Shown here piece by piece: positions 28,511 through 36,429 of a stretch of DNA of 64,000 nucleotides. A program made the position numbers and the translations under genes. Below the pieces are notes generated by a model. It did no database searches, was not told the origin of the DNA, and saw only the letters and a program-made list of their open reading frames with translations. Origin of the DNA: Konateibacter massiliensis. GTDB lineage: Bacteria; Bacillota; Clostridia; Lachnospirales; Lachnospiraceae. The stretch covers positions 235,214 to 299,213 of the forward strand of contig NZ_LT860097.1 of the NCBI RefSeq assembly GCF_900184995.1, read 5' to 3'. How positions within the stretch are numbered: position 1 is the first letter of the stretch; the number at the start of each line of letters is the position of its first letter.

Positions 28511-30418
28511 ATGAGGATAACCGATTTATTAGACAGAAGCAGTATTAATCTAAACGGTAATGTGAAATCAAAAAGTGAAGCACTTGACGCGATGGTGGAT
28601 TTGATGGCGGTATCAGGGAACATATCTGATGTAAAGAGCTACAAGGAAGCTGTATACGCCAGAGAGGAAGAAGGTACAACCGGCATCGGAGAAGGAATTG
28701 CAATTCCGCACGGAAGAGGCGATTCAGTGAAAGCTCCGGGACTCGCTGCGATGGTAATCAAGGACGGTGTTGATTTTGAAGCTTTGGACGGAGCACCGGT
28801 TCAGTTAATCTTTTTGATTGCAGCACCGAACACAAAGGACAATGTACATCTTGATGTGCTGAGCAAGCTGTCAGTTCTTTTGATGGACGAGACATTTTCC
28901 ACTAACTTAAAAAATGCAAAATCAGTGGAGGAGTTTCTTTCTATTATTGACAAGGCAGAGAATGCAAAAGCCGATTCAGGCAATGAGGAGGAAAAAGTGA
29001 TGTCTAATGCAAAGGTAGTGAAAATACTTGCGGTTACCGCGTGCCCAACAGGTATTGCCCATACTTATATGGCAGCGGAAGCAATTGAGAAAAAGGCAAA
29101 AGCGAGGGGCTGCAGCATCAAGGTAGAGACAAGAGGATCAGGCGGAGCTAAAAACGTATTGACGGAGCAGGAAATCGCAGAAGCAGACTGCATTATCGTA
29201 GCTGCCGATACAAAGGTTCCGATGGCTAGATTCGCGGGCAAAAAGCTGATTGAGTGCCAGGTTTCTGACGGTATCAGCAAGGCGGATAAATTGATTGAGA
29301 GAGCGATAAACGGAGACGCACCTGTTTACACAGTAAAAGCAGGACAGGAGGAATCGGCTTCTGTATCGACGGGAAGTACAGCTCACACGATTTACAAGCA
29401 TCTGATGAGCGGTGTATCACATATGCTTCCATTCGTTGTAGGCGGTGGTATCCTGATTGCAATTGCGTTCTTGATTGATGGTATGTTAGTAGATATGAAC
29501 GCTCTTTCCGTAGCAGACAGAGGAAACTTTGGTACAATTACTCCATATGCAGCATTCTTTAAGCAGATTGGTGGAGCGGCATTTGGCTTTATGTTACCGA
29601 TTTTGGCTGGTTACATTGCGATGAGTATCGGCGACAGGCCGGGACTTGCACTTGGTTTCGTAGGCGGAGCGATTGCGGCAGCAGGAAGCTCAGGTTTCTT
29701 GGGCGCATTGGTTGCTGGTTTCTTGGCAGGATATACCGTAGTATTACTTCGTAAATTATTTGATAAGCTTCCGGAAGCGTTGGATGGAATAAAACCGGTG
29801 TTGTTATATCCTGTGATTGGTATGCTCGTTGTCGGCATTATTATGATATTTGTGGTAGAACCTCCAGTTGGAGCTTTGAATACACTTTTAAATGAGACAC
29901 TTATTGATATGAGCGGTTCCAGTAAAATTATTCTCGGTTTAATCCTTGGAGGCATGATGTCTGTTGACCTTGGCGGACCGGTAAATAAAGCGGCATATGT
30001 ATTTGGTGTAGCGTCAATCGCATCAGGAAATTATGATGTTATGGCAGCGGTTATGGTAGGCGGTATGGTACCTCCGACAGCAATCGCACTTTCAACCTTA
30101 TTATTTAAGAATAAATTTACAAAAGAAGAGAGAAAGTCAGGACCTACTAACTTTGTTATGGGTATGGCATTTATCTCAGAGGGTGCAATTCCGTTTGCAG
30201 CGGCAGATCCGCTTCGTGTACTGCCATCCTGTATCGTAGGTTCAGCGGTTGCAGGAGCATTATCAATGATATTTAATTGTACACTTATGGCACCACATGG
30301 TGGAATTTTCGTATTCCCTGTAGTTGGAAATGCATTGTTATACTTACTTGCACTTGCAATCGGTACGGTAGTGGCAGCAGTTATGCTTGGCTTCCTGAAG
30401 AAAAAAGTAGTAGAATAA
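28511..30418 (+). CDS. fruA: PTS fructose transporter, EIIABC fusion
   Basis: Imports fructose and phosphorylates it at C1. The 635-residue protein is in A-B-C order. EIIA spans about 1-150 with the phospho-His67 in AIPHGRGDS. EIIB begins near 168 with Cys178 in TACPTGIAHTYMAAEAIE. EIIC, from about 300, is a hydrophobic channel of roughly eight to ten helices with SVDLGGPVNKAAYVFG and the ISEGAIPFAAADP loop. A GGAGG site precedes the ATG. Phosphate comes from HPr encoded elsewhere. Last gene of the fru operon, with a strong terminator. Confidence 0.95.
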   Translation: MRITDLLDRSSINLNGNVKSKSEALDAMVDLMAVSGNISDVKSYKEAVYAREEEGTTGIGEGIAIPHGRGDSVKAPGLAAMVIKDGVDFEALDGAPVQLIFLIAAPNTKDNVHLDVLSKLSVLLMDETFSTNLKNAKSVEEFLSIIDKAENAKADSGNEEEKVMSNAKVVKILAVTACPTGIAHTYMAAEAIEKKAKARGCSIKVETRGSGGAKNVLTEQEIAEADCIIVAADTKVPMARFAGKKLIECQVSDGISKADKLIERAINGDAPVYTVKAGQEESASVSTGSTAHTIYKHLMSGVSHMLPFVVGGGILIAIAFLIDGMLVDMNALSVADRGNFGTITPYAAFFKQIGGAAFGFMLPILAGYIAMSIGDRPGLALGFVGGAIAAAGSSGFLGALVAGFLAGYTVVLLRKLFDKLPEALDGIKPVLLYPVIGMLVVGIIMIFVVEPPVGALNTLLNETLIDMSGSSKIILGLILGGMMSVDLGGPVNKAAYVFGVASIASGNYDVMAAVMVGGMVPPTAIALSTLLFKNKFTKEERKSGPTNFVMGMAFISEGAIPFAAADPLRVLPSCIVGSAVAGALSMIFNCTLMAPHGGIFVFPVVGNALLYLLALAIGTVVAAVMLGFLKKKVVE

Positions 30419-30440
30419 ATAGTAGAATAGCAGAGATTTA

Positions 30441-30475
30441 AAAAGGAAACCTGCCGCGGCGGGTTTCCTTTTTTA
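30441..30475 (+). terminator. terminator of the fructose operon
   Basis: AAGGAAACCTGCC / GGCGGGTTTCCTT hairpin with a 2-base loop, then a T-run. Confidence 0.92.
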
Positions 30476-30527
30476 TATATAGAAAATTTTGAAAAGATTT
30501 TCCATGATAATGCTCTAAAATTTCGTA

Positions 30528-30815
30528 TCAGGTCATAAAGTTACCGAATTTTTTTACCTTCGGTGCAAGTGCGTACATCAATGTCTGCAAATCCTTTACA
30601 TCCATATCCTCAATTTGAAGCAATTCCTTTACCTCGACAGCAGGCTTGTCAAGAAATTCAAGAACAGCCTTTGCTTCATATCCTTGAATAGCGCTTGTAC
30701 CGTTCTGGGTACATGTATAATTTACGATATCATTCATTAGTTTTCGTTCTTTATCTACCCATTCCTTATCGACATCTTTCTTAAAGGCATTTTGCAATTC
30801 CCTTAGAGTATCCAT
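30528..30815 (-). CDS. small helical protein of unknown function
   Basis: A 95-residue acidic/basic mixed protein with no membrane segment or known motif that I recognise. It looks all-helical (MDTLRELQNAFKKDVDKEWV at the N-terminus) with a single Cys near residue 35. An AAAGGAG site lies upstream of the ATG on the minus strand, which supports coding. It stands alone between the fructose terminator and tRNA-Asn. Function unknown. Confidence 0.6.
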   Translation of the reverse strand: MDTLRELQNAFKKDVDKEWVDKERKLMNDIVNYTCTQNGTSAIQGYEAKAVLEFLDKPAVEVKELLQIEDMDVKDLQTLMYALAPKVKKFGNFMT

Positions 30816-31005
30816 AAAAATAAAACAACTCCTTTCTTTCGTAATTCTATTTATATTTTGGCATTAAATTTCGTTGCTGTCAATATGATTTTACAGTTTA
30901 GTCATGCGGAAGTGGTTATATAATGTGCCAATTTATCTATTATGGCACATTATAAATGGTATGGCGAAACGGTTACGTGATGGAGTTACCTTTAAGGTAA
31001 AAAGC

Positions 31006-31035
31006 TTGACAATCAAAGTGTTCATGTCATATAAT
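31006..31035 (+). promoter_or_regulatory. promoter of tRNA-Asn
   Basis: Perfect TTGACA (31006-31011), 18-base spacer, perfect TATAAT (31030-31035), 14 bases before the tRNA. Confidence 0.85.
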
Positions 31036-31048
31036 GTAACTGTTGCAT

Positions 31049-31120
31049 TCCTTGATAGCTCAATGGTAGAGCACACGGCTGTTAACCGTGGTGTTGTAGG
31101 TTCGAGCCCTACTCAGGGAG
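31049..31120 (+). tRNA. tRNA-Asn (GTT)
   Basis: 72-base cloverleaf. The acceptor arms TCCTTGA and TCAGGGA pair with one wobble. The anticodon loop CTGTTAA gives GTT, and the T-arm carries GGTTCGAGCC. No CCA is encoded. A terminator hairpin follows. Confidence 0.97.
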
Positions 31121-31137
31121 TATAAAAAGAAAAAAGT

Positions 31138-31164
31138 CTCAAACATATTGTTTGAGCTTTTTTT
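31138..31164 (+). terminator. terminator of tRNA-Asn
   Basis: CTCAAACA/TGTTTGAG, 3-base loop, followed by C and a run of T residues. Confidence 0.88.
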
Positions 31165-31167
31165 GCA

Positions 31168-31303
31168 TCATAGGAAATTCGGCAGAATTTCCTATGATGC
31201 AAAACATATTATGCGCACCTCAGGGAGTAGAAGTTGTTGCTGTGCAACCCCCTCGGGCGCGAAGCGTGGCAAGCCCACACTTCTTATATCATAGGAAATT
31301 CGG
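31168..31303. repeat. dispersed structured repeat, copy 2, with palindromic edge
   Basis: A perfect 13-base palindromic hairpin (31168-31180 with 31185-31197, core GGAAATTC/GAATTTCC) opens the segment. The body at 31206-31285 matches the repeat at 10041-10117. A second copy of TCATAGGAAATTCGG (31289-31303) closes it, as a direct repeat of 31168-31182. The following GGAGG, at the repeat's edge, serves as ribosome site of the next gene. Confidence 0.6.
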
Positions 31304-31313
31304 AGGAAAGTGT

Positions 31314-32522
31314 ATGAAAATTGACAAGGATGATAAACTTTTAAAATATTGTGTGTATGTTGCAGTGACAGCAATTGTTATTTACGTTGCCATTTTGCTG
31401 ATGGGAAATATCGGAGCGATTATGTCGTGGGGCTTTAAGGCGGCAGGTGTTATTATCGCTCTTCTAAAGCCTCTTGTGATAGCCTTTGTGATAGCCTACC
31501 TTTTTCGGCCGGCAACGAGCAAGATAGAGCGCTTTCTAGAGAAAAAGAAGATATTTAAAAAGGCGGACAGAAGGAGAAGCCTCAGTATTACAGCAGTCTA
31601 TCTTGCTATTATCGGCATTGTTGTTGCGATGATATGTGGTATATACATTATGATTGGCGGACAGCTTTCAAAAAACACAACGATTTCGAATATCGTTGCT
31701 TATATTACAGATTATATGAATCAAAGTCAGTTTTCTGCGGAAGCCATAGAGGAGAAGCTGGACAGCCTAAACATTCAGCTTCCGGAAAACTTCAATAATA
31801 TTGTGACAGATGTTGTGACTGCCGTTCAAAGCTATATAACGGGAAGTCTCACCAATCTGGCAGGCTCGATTGTGGAATTTGGAAATAATGTTTTTTCCTT
31901 TTTAATTTCGATTATACTGAGTATTTATTTGTTAAAGGATACGGAATATTTTAAGGAATTGTGGGGTAAGTTTTTTTATCTTATCTTTCGAAAGAGCAAG
32001 GCGGGAAAAACAGTAGGTAAATGTGCATCTGTCATTAATGATACATTTTCAAACTACATCAGAGGACAGCTTTTGGATGCCTGCATTGTCGGTATTCTCT
32101 CCTCGATTGCTCTGACGATAATCGGGGTTGATTACGCGATTGTCATCGGAATTATCTCTGGTATATGCAATATGATTCCGTATGTCGGACCTGTAGTCGG
32201 AACTGTTTTAGCCGCAATTATGGGACTTCTAAGCGGGCAGCCGATTATGATATTGTGGGCTATCATTGCGATGGTTGTTGTGCAGCAGATTGATAACAAT
32301 CTGATAGCACCAAAGATTGTGGGAGACAGTGTCGGGCTGCACCCTGTATTTACGATGCTTGCTATTTTAATCGGAGGGAATATAGGCGGCTTAATCGGTA
32401 TGCTTGTTGCAGTTCCGGTTACAGCTTCCATAAAAATACTGATTAGCGAATGGTATAATAAAAATGTAGATTATAAAGCACAGGCACCTTTAGAAGCACC
32501 GGAAAAAGAAGATGGTATTTAA
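31314..32522 (+). CDS. AI-2E family (PerM/YdiK-type) membrane transporter
   Basis: A 402-residue integral membrane protein of the AI-2E transport family. It has hydrophobic helices at about 10-30, 33-55 and 72-95, a soluble region at about 100-170, then four or more helices. The conserved GISNMIPYVGPVVG-type block is present (GICNMIPYVGPVVGTVL near 285), as is the QQIDNNLIAPKIVGDSVGLHP motif near 325. I start it at the ATG at 31314, eight bases after GGAGG; the open frame runs upstream through the repeat and is not coding there. Substrates vary in the family (AI-2 export, Na+/H+ exchange); none is implied here. Confidence 0.9.
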   Translation: MKIDKDDKLLKYCVYVAVTAIVIYVAILLMGNIGAIMSWGFKAAGVIIALLKPLVIAFVIAYLFRPATSKIERFLEKKKIFKKADRRRSLSITAVYLAIIGIVVAMICGIYIMIGGQLSKNTTISNIVAYITDYMNQSQFSAEAIEEKLDSLNIQLPENFNNIVTDVVTAVQSYITGSLTNLAGSIVEFGNNVFSFLISIILSIYLLKDTEYFKELWGKFFYLIFRKSKAGKTVGKCASVINDTFSNYIRGQLLDACIVGILSSIALTIIGVDYAIVIGIISGICNMIPYVGPVVGTVLAAIMGLLSGQPIMILWAIIAMVVVQQIDNNLIAPKIVGDSVGLHPVFTMLAILIGGNIGGLIGMLVAVPVTASIKILISEWYNKNVDYKAQAPLEAPEKEDGI

Positions 32523-32951
32523 GTTAATCCGGTTAAAGACCCAGCGGTTTTGACGCCAAACAAAGCCTTCGGCTGACCAACGGCTCACAGAAATAGGATA
32601 GAACCAGAAAGACCTGCCGTTCCACAGCCAAACAAAGGTAAATTGGTTCAGGCAGCGACGGAATTCCCGCTGCATATTGTTCGTGCGGTTAGGAGATCCA
32701 AATTGCTGGTTGAATTTGGCTGCTTCCGGGGTTGGCATCGCCATACCTCTTGGGAGCGGCGGTTCTTGAAAAGGCGGCGGTGACATAGGTGCTCTTGTGT
32801 TATTAGGGAAATTTCCCATAGGTGCTCCTGGATTATTAGGGAAATTCCCCATAGGTGATCTTGAGTTATTAGGGAAATTATCCATGGGTGTTGTTGGGTT
32901 GTTAGGGAAATTACCCATCGGCCCTCTTGGGTTATTAGGAAAATTATCCAT
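32490..32951 (-). CDS. tandem-repeat Pro/Asn-rich protein with aromatic C-terminal domain
   Basis: A 153-residue protein. Residues 1-55 are five copies of an 11-residue unit, (P)M[D/G]NFPNN plus three variable residues. A Pro-rich stretch follows, then a compact C-terminal domain of about 60 residues rich in Trp, Phe and Arg (RRCLNQFTFVWLWNGRSFW, ending FFFRCF) with two Cys. The start at 32951 has an AAAGGAAA site; the longer frame lacks one. It is convergent with the transporter gene and overlaps its 3' end by 33 bases. Similar small proteins occur in Clostridia as I recall, without known function. The repeat style suggests a surface or spore-coat role, which is a guess. Confidence 0.65.
   Translation of the reverse strand: MDNFPNNPRGPMGNFPNNPTTPMDNFPNNSRSPMGNFPNNPGAPMGNFPNNTRAPMSPPPFQEPPLPRGMAMPTPEAAKFNQQFGSPNRTNNMQREFRRCLNQFTFVWLWNGRSFWFYPISVSRWSAEGFVWRQNRWVFNRINLNTIFFFRCF
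32787..32951 (-). repeat. five in-frame 33-bp tandem repeats
   Basis: Five 33-base units encode the PM[D/G]NFPNNxxx repeats. On the plus strand each unit contains a TTAGGGAAATT.CCCAT-like core. They are contiguous, with no unique spacers. Confidence 0.9.
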
Positions 32952-33010
32952 AGGTGTTTCCTTTCGAATTAAATATATCTCTATAGTATGAAAAAAATAG
33001 AAAAAGGGGA

Positions 33011-33039
33011 TTGACAAAGACACTTATTTTTTATATAAT
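33011..33039 (+). promoter_or_regulatory. promoter of the tRNA-Leu operon
   Basis: Perfect TTGACA (33011-33016), 17-base spacer, perfect TATAAT (33034-33039), 41 bases before tRNA-Leu(AAG). After integration of the element this promoter also points at the integrase gene; the operon's original terminator now lies 18.5 kb away. Confidence 0.88.
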
Positions 33040-33080
33040 ATTCAATGTTCGGTACGCGAGCAAAGATATAAATAGAGTGA

Positions 33081-33165
33081 GCAGTTGTGGCGGAATTGGC
33101 ATACGCGCTAGACTAAGGATCTAGTCTGGGATAACTGGGTACGGGTTCAAGTCCCGTCAACTGCA
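33081..33165 (+). tRNA. tRNA-Leu (AAG)
   Basis: 85-base class II tRNA with a long variable arm. The acceptor arms GCAGTTG and CAACTGC pair perfectly. The anticodon loop CTAAGGA gives AAG (A34 presumably modified to inosine). The T-arm is ACGGG/CCCGT around TTCAAGT. No CCA is encoded. The 3' part, from the anticodon arm on, is within the 233-bp direct repeat, so this gene is probably a hybrid of host 5' half and element 3' half. Confidence 0.95.
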
Positions 33166-33343
33166 TTCGAGATAATAAGTTTTGTGAAGTATAATTTACA
33201 AGACTTTTCTTATCTCAAAAGGCTTTACAGCAATTAGGTTATGCACAAATGGCGGAATTGGCAGACGCGCAGGCTTCAGGTGCCTGTGGTAGCAATATCG
33301 TGTGGGTTCAAGTCCCACTTTGTGCATTGGTGTTTTACAGTAT
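33111..33343 (+). repeat. left attachment repeat (attL), 233 bp
   Basis: Identical base for base to 51630-51862. It begins in the anticodon stem of tRNA-Leu(AAG), covers the rest of that tRNA, the spacer and all of tRNA-Leu(CAG), and ends 17 bases past it. Outside the two limits the flanks differ at once. The integrase gene begins about 100 bases to its right. Confidence 0.92.
33243..33326 (+). tRNA. tRNA-Leu (CAG), copy at left end of the element
   Basis: 84-base class II tRNA. The acceptor arms GCACAAA and TTTGTGC are perfect, and the anticodon loop TTCAGGT gives CAG. It is identical to the copy at 51762-51845. It lies wholly inside the 233-bp repeat and is probably the copy brought by the element. 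Confidence 0.95.
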
Positions 33344-33446
33344 TTTCGAGGACATATTAGTCCTTTGTTGTATCAAAAAATCTAGTGCCTATTCGTAAGA
33401 TTATTGTGTGAATTTCACCTAGTCTTATACGAAAGGAAGTAGAGCC

Positions 33447-34388
33447 ATGAAACAACAAATTACTATGACCAAAAGTCAAAATCTTTCCATTGAGGAAGCA
33501 TATCAATTATTTATTCGTAAGGCGACTATTCGCAATCTTTCAGAAAAAACCATAAGAACATATGGTAACCATTTCAAACTTTTTTCCAAATTCACAGATG
33601 CAGTAGAACCAGTATCAGCCATAACAGATGATACAGTAGACAATTATATTATATGGATGCGTGAGAATACACAAGCAAATGATATTACTATTAATAGTTA
33701 TTTGCGGTCACTACGAGCATTTTTATACTACTGTATGGAGTGTAACTATGTTTCTGCATTTAAGATTCAATTAATCAAGGCAGAGAAAAAACTCAAAGAA
33801 ACTTATTCAGATGAAGAACTACAACGCTTATTAGAGAAACCAGACGTAAATTCATGCTCATTTACTACTTATAAAACGTGGGTATTTGAGAATTATTTAC
33901 TTGGCACTGGAAATCGTATCTCAACGGCATTAGATGTGAAAATAGGAGACATAGATTTTCAAAGTGGTACAATTAACCTACGCAAGACAAAAAATCGGAA
34001 ACAACAGATTATTCCACTTTCCAACACGCTTGCAAATATATTACAAGAGTATTTACAGATTCGGGGCGGTGAACTAGACGAGTATTTATTTTGTAATGTC
34101 TATGGAGAACAAGGAAGCATAAAAACTTTCCAAGATTTAGTAAAAAAATATAATATCAAGCGGAATGTGAATAAGACCAGTTGTCATTTATTCCGGCACA
34201 CATTTGCTAAATCCTGGATTTTGTCCGGTGGAGACCAATTTCGTTTGATGAAAATATTAGGACATAGTGATATGTCTGTTACAAAGGAGTATGTTCAGAT
34301 GTTCGGTCAAGATTTACAGATGGATTTTGAAAAGTTTAATCCGCTTGACAACATGAATAAGTCAAATAGAGAAACTATAAGAATGTGA
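33447..34388 (+). CDS. tyrosine recombinase/integrase
   Basis: A 313-residue integrase. The N-terminal SAM-like core-binding domain (about 15-105) is followed by the catalytic domain with the full set: Arg157 in GTGNRIST, Lys182, His247-x2-Arg250 in HLFRHTF, His273 in LGHSD and Tyr282 in KEYVQMF. The start has an AAGGAAG site. Its position next to attL, reading away from the tRNA, is typical. It should catalyse integration into and excision from the tRNA-Leu locus. A TTCGTAAGA inverted motif lies between attL and the start and recurs at 49415-49439; these may be arm or excisionase sites. No separate excisionase is obvious; one of the small HTH proteins could serve. Confidence 0.95.
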   Translation: MKQQITMTKSQNLSIEEAYQLFIRKATIRNLSEKTIRTYGNHFKLFSKFTDAVEPVSAITDDTVDNYIIWMRENTQANDITINSYLRSLRAFLYYCMECNYVSAFKIQLIKAEKKLKETYSDEELQRLLEKPDVNSCSFTTYKTWVFENYLLGTGNRISTALDVKIGDIDFQSGTINLRKTKNRKQQIIPLSNTLANILQEYLQIRGGELDEYLFCNVYGEQGSIKTFQDLVKKYNIKRNVNKTSCHLFRHTFAKSWILSGGDQFRLMKILGHSDMSVTKEYVQMFGQDLQMDFEKFNPLDNMNKSNRETIRM

Positions 34389-34582
34389 TTGGTTGGTACT
34401 TTGATTACTACAATGGTGATAAGCAAATTCTGTTTTGTAGTGAATGCGGGAAAATAGTTAAGAAGAAAAGCAAATTTGATAGCTCAACTAAATATTGTAA
34501 TGAGTGTAAACATATTAAAGATTTAGAAAAATACGAAAAGTATAACAAAACTCGAAATTTACCACCGAGCCTAAAGTGCTAG
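34385..34582 (+). CDS. small zinc-ribbon protein, paralog 1
   Basis: A 65-residue protein with two CxxC pairs in a zinc-ribbon arrangement (CSECGKIVKKKSKFDSS, then YCNECKH), followed by a charged helix. It starts with GTG overlapping the integrase stop by four bases, so it is probably translationally coupled. A close paralog lies at 36815-37015, sharing the CSEC, KKSKFDSSTK and CNEC blocks, and more distant remnants lie at 36018-36429. Function unknown; such ribbons in phages usually bind DNA or RNA. Confidence 0.6.
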   Translation: MIGWYFDYYNGDKQILFCSECGKIVKKKSKFDSSTKYCNECKHIKDLEKYEKYNKTRNLPPSLKC

Positions 34583-34787
34583 ATCCCTTATTTCACAAGA
34601 CTTTCATCACTTTTCAAAATTCTGTATTATATGAAAGGGAGATAGAAAATCTGAGGTTCCCAATTCTGGGAATGTGAAAATTTTAGAATAAAATGTGAAG
34701 TTTTAGAAAACGGCTATATACCTTGTAAACACTAGCATCGCAAGGGGTATGACTGTTTTTCTTTTTATGAAAGGAAGGAGTGATAAA

Positions 34788-35897
34788 TTGAATATAACAA
34801 ATATAAATCAGCGTCAATTTGACATCACAATGCAAAGAGAAGGAGTAATTGTAACTGATTATTATAATACATTAAAGGAATATAAAGTATTCTTTCGGAG
34901 AAATAACAGAGGTACAACACCACAGGGTAAATTAAGATTATATTATTCACAGGATACAGATATTTCCATAGGCACAATATTTGTACTTAAAGGCGAAAAC
35001 TATCTTATCACAAGTCAAGACTCACAGGAAAGCAACATCTATTATACATCTATGGCGATGAAATGTAGTACAACCTTTACAATCAACTATGGTGGTAAAT
35101 ATTATACTGTTCCTTTCGTAGTTTCAAGTGATAGATACAGTGTTTCAGAGACTAATACAATTAGTATCATTAGTGGGTCAGTTATTATTTATACCGGTCT
35201 AAACGACATTGTGGATAGCATGAGTGGAGAGTATAGAGGCTTTGGTGGAACTTATAAGGTAAAGAACCACTTTTACAATGATAACCTAGCTTATATCTAT
35301 ATGAGCAGAGAAGCCGATAAAGCAGATACATATTCACTAACTTATAATGGAATAACCTCATTGGATATCAATGACGGTACATATCAGTTATCTTACATTG
35401 CAGTTAAGAATGGGAATGTAGTAAATAATCCTACTTTGACATTTGTATCCAGTGATGATACAATAGCAACTGTAGACGAGAGTGGTTTACTGACTATGAT
35501 TGCAAATGGCAATGTAACAATTACTGCTACCTGGACAGAGGGAAATATATCTACAAATACCAATATTATTATTAGTGGAGAGAATATTCCTACTGTATCA
35601 GGAACATCATCAATCAGTGGTAATGTAGAGTTAAGGATTGGGTATTCAAGAATTTACACAGCAATATTTAAAGATGAAAATGATAATGTGGTTACTGGTA
35701 TTACACCAGTATGGACGATAACCAATAATAACTTTGCTTTGAGCAAATTCACTATTACATATCCGGCAGCAAATCAGGTGAAAATTGTGGCGGCTGAGGA
35801 TGATAATTTAGAAGGTGAAAAATTTACACTTAATCTTGTGGATGCCGATGGACTGTATAAAGCGTCAACTTTGGAGATAACCATTATATATTTTTAA
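34788..35897 (+). CDS. putative virion protein with Ig-like (Big2) domains
   Basis: A protein of 369 residues if translated from the TTG at 34788, which has an AAGGAAGGAG site seven bases upstream; ATGs at 34749 and 34767 lack one. Residues 1-100 form a beta-rich domain (NINQRQFDITMQREGV, GTIFVLKGENYLITSQDS) that resembles head-closure or head-tail joining proteins of Firmicute phages. From about 185 there is a Big2-like Ig domain (SSDDTIATVDESGLLTM, GNVTITATW), and a second beta domain ends the protein. Ig-like domains on virion proteins often bind surfaces. Assignment to the head or neck rests on the N-terminal part and on context; I am not certain. Confidence 0.6.
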   Translation: MNITNINQRQFDITMQREGVIVTDYYNTLKEYKVFFRRNNRGTTPQGKLRLYYSQDTDISIGTIFVLKGENYLITSQDSQESNIYYTSMAMKCSTTFTINYGGKYYTVPFVVSSDRYSVSETNTISIISGSVIIYTGLNDIVDSMSGEYRGFGGTYKVKNHFYNDNLAYIYMSREADKADTYSLTYNGITSLDINDGTYQLSYIAVKNGNVVNNPTLTFVSSDDTIATVDESGLLTMIANGNVTITATWTEGNISTNTNIIISGENIPTVSGTSSISGNVELRIGYSRIYTAIFKDENDNVVTGITPVWTITNNNFALSKFTITYPAANQVKIVAAEDDNLEGEKFTLNLVDADGLYKASTLEITIIYF

Positions 35898-36017
35898 GTT
35901 TAGTTACCTTGTATATAAGGGGAAATAATGAGTTTTTAGGGGTAAATTCGGCTTTAAATAGGTTAGACGATACTTTCCTTGCCTAATATGATTTGACACG
36001 AATTTAAGTCGATTTGA

Positions 36018-36227
36018 GTTAATTTTATCCCTAGATGTTATTCTGTTAGACGTGGACACAGAAACAAATACACACGTTGTAAATCATGTGGGGATATTAT
36101 TGAAAAGTGTGGGAATAAAAAAATGTATTGTGAAGAATGCGCAACAAAAACTACCAAAGAAAATTGGAAAAAGGCATCAAAAAAGTATTATCATAAAATA
36201 GAAAATCCCACTTTTCCATGTAGTTGA
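36018..36227 (+). pseudogene. zinc-ribbon gene remnant, copy A
   Basis: An open stretch of 69 codons without a start codon contains a full ribbon: RCKSCGDIIEKCGNKKMYCEECATK. It then ends in NPTFPCS and a stop. The cysteine spacing matches the intact paralogs. The missing start and the repeat structure around it point to a decayed duplicate. Confidence 0.5.
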
Positions 36228-36429
36228 GCCATTTGTAGGTGTTTTTAGCTTCGCATATATCATATATGGAAGACACGGCAAAAAATACAAACGTTGTAAG
36301 ATGTGTGGGAATATTATTGAAAAAACTAACAATAGGATAATGTATTGTAAAGAATGTCAACGAGAAAAGCAACTAGAATGGCAAAGAAATAGCATGAAAA
36401 AACTAAGAAATAATAATGTGAAGTTATAG
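36223..36429 (+). pseudogene. zinc-ribbon gene remnant, copy B
   Basis: An open stretch without a start codon contains RCKMCGNIIEKTNNRIMYCKECQ and a charged tail. It is clearly a duplicate of copy A. The sequences after each stop also match: a GTTGAGCCATTT...GCTTC.CATATAT...ATATGGAAGA segment occurs at 36223-36273 and again at 36452-36502. The duplication unit is therefore ribbon plus downstream spacer. Confidence 0.5.

Noticed and set aside
30904..31125. 73-codon plus-strand frame upstream of the AI-2E gene
   Set aside because: It runs through the tRNA-Asn promoter and the entire tRNA-Asn gene; no ribosome site.
32787..32951. Evenly spaced 33-bp repeats considered as a CRISPR array
   Set aside because: Repeats are contiguous, with no unique spacers, and are in frame inside a coding gene; no cas genes in the window.
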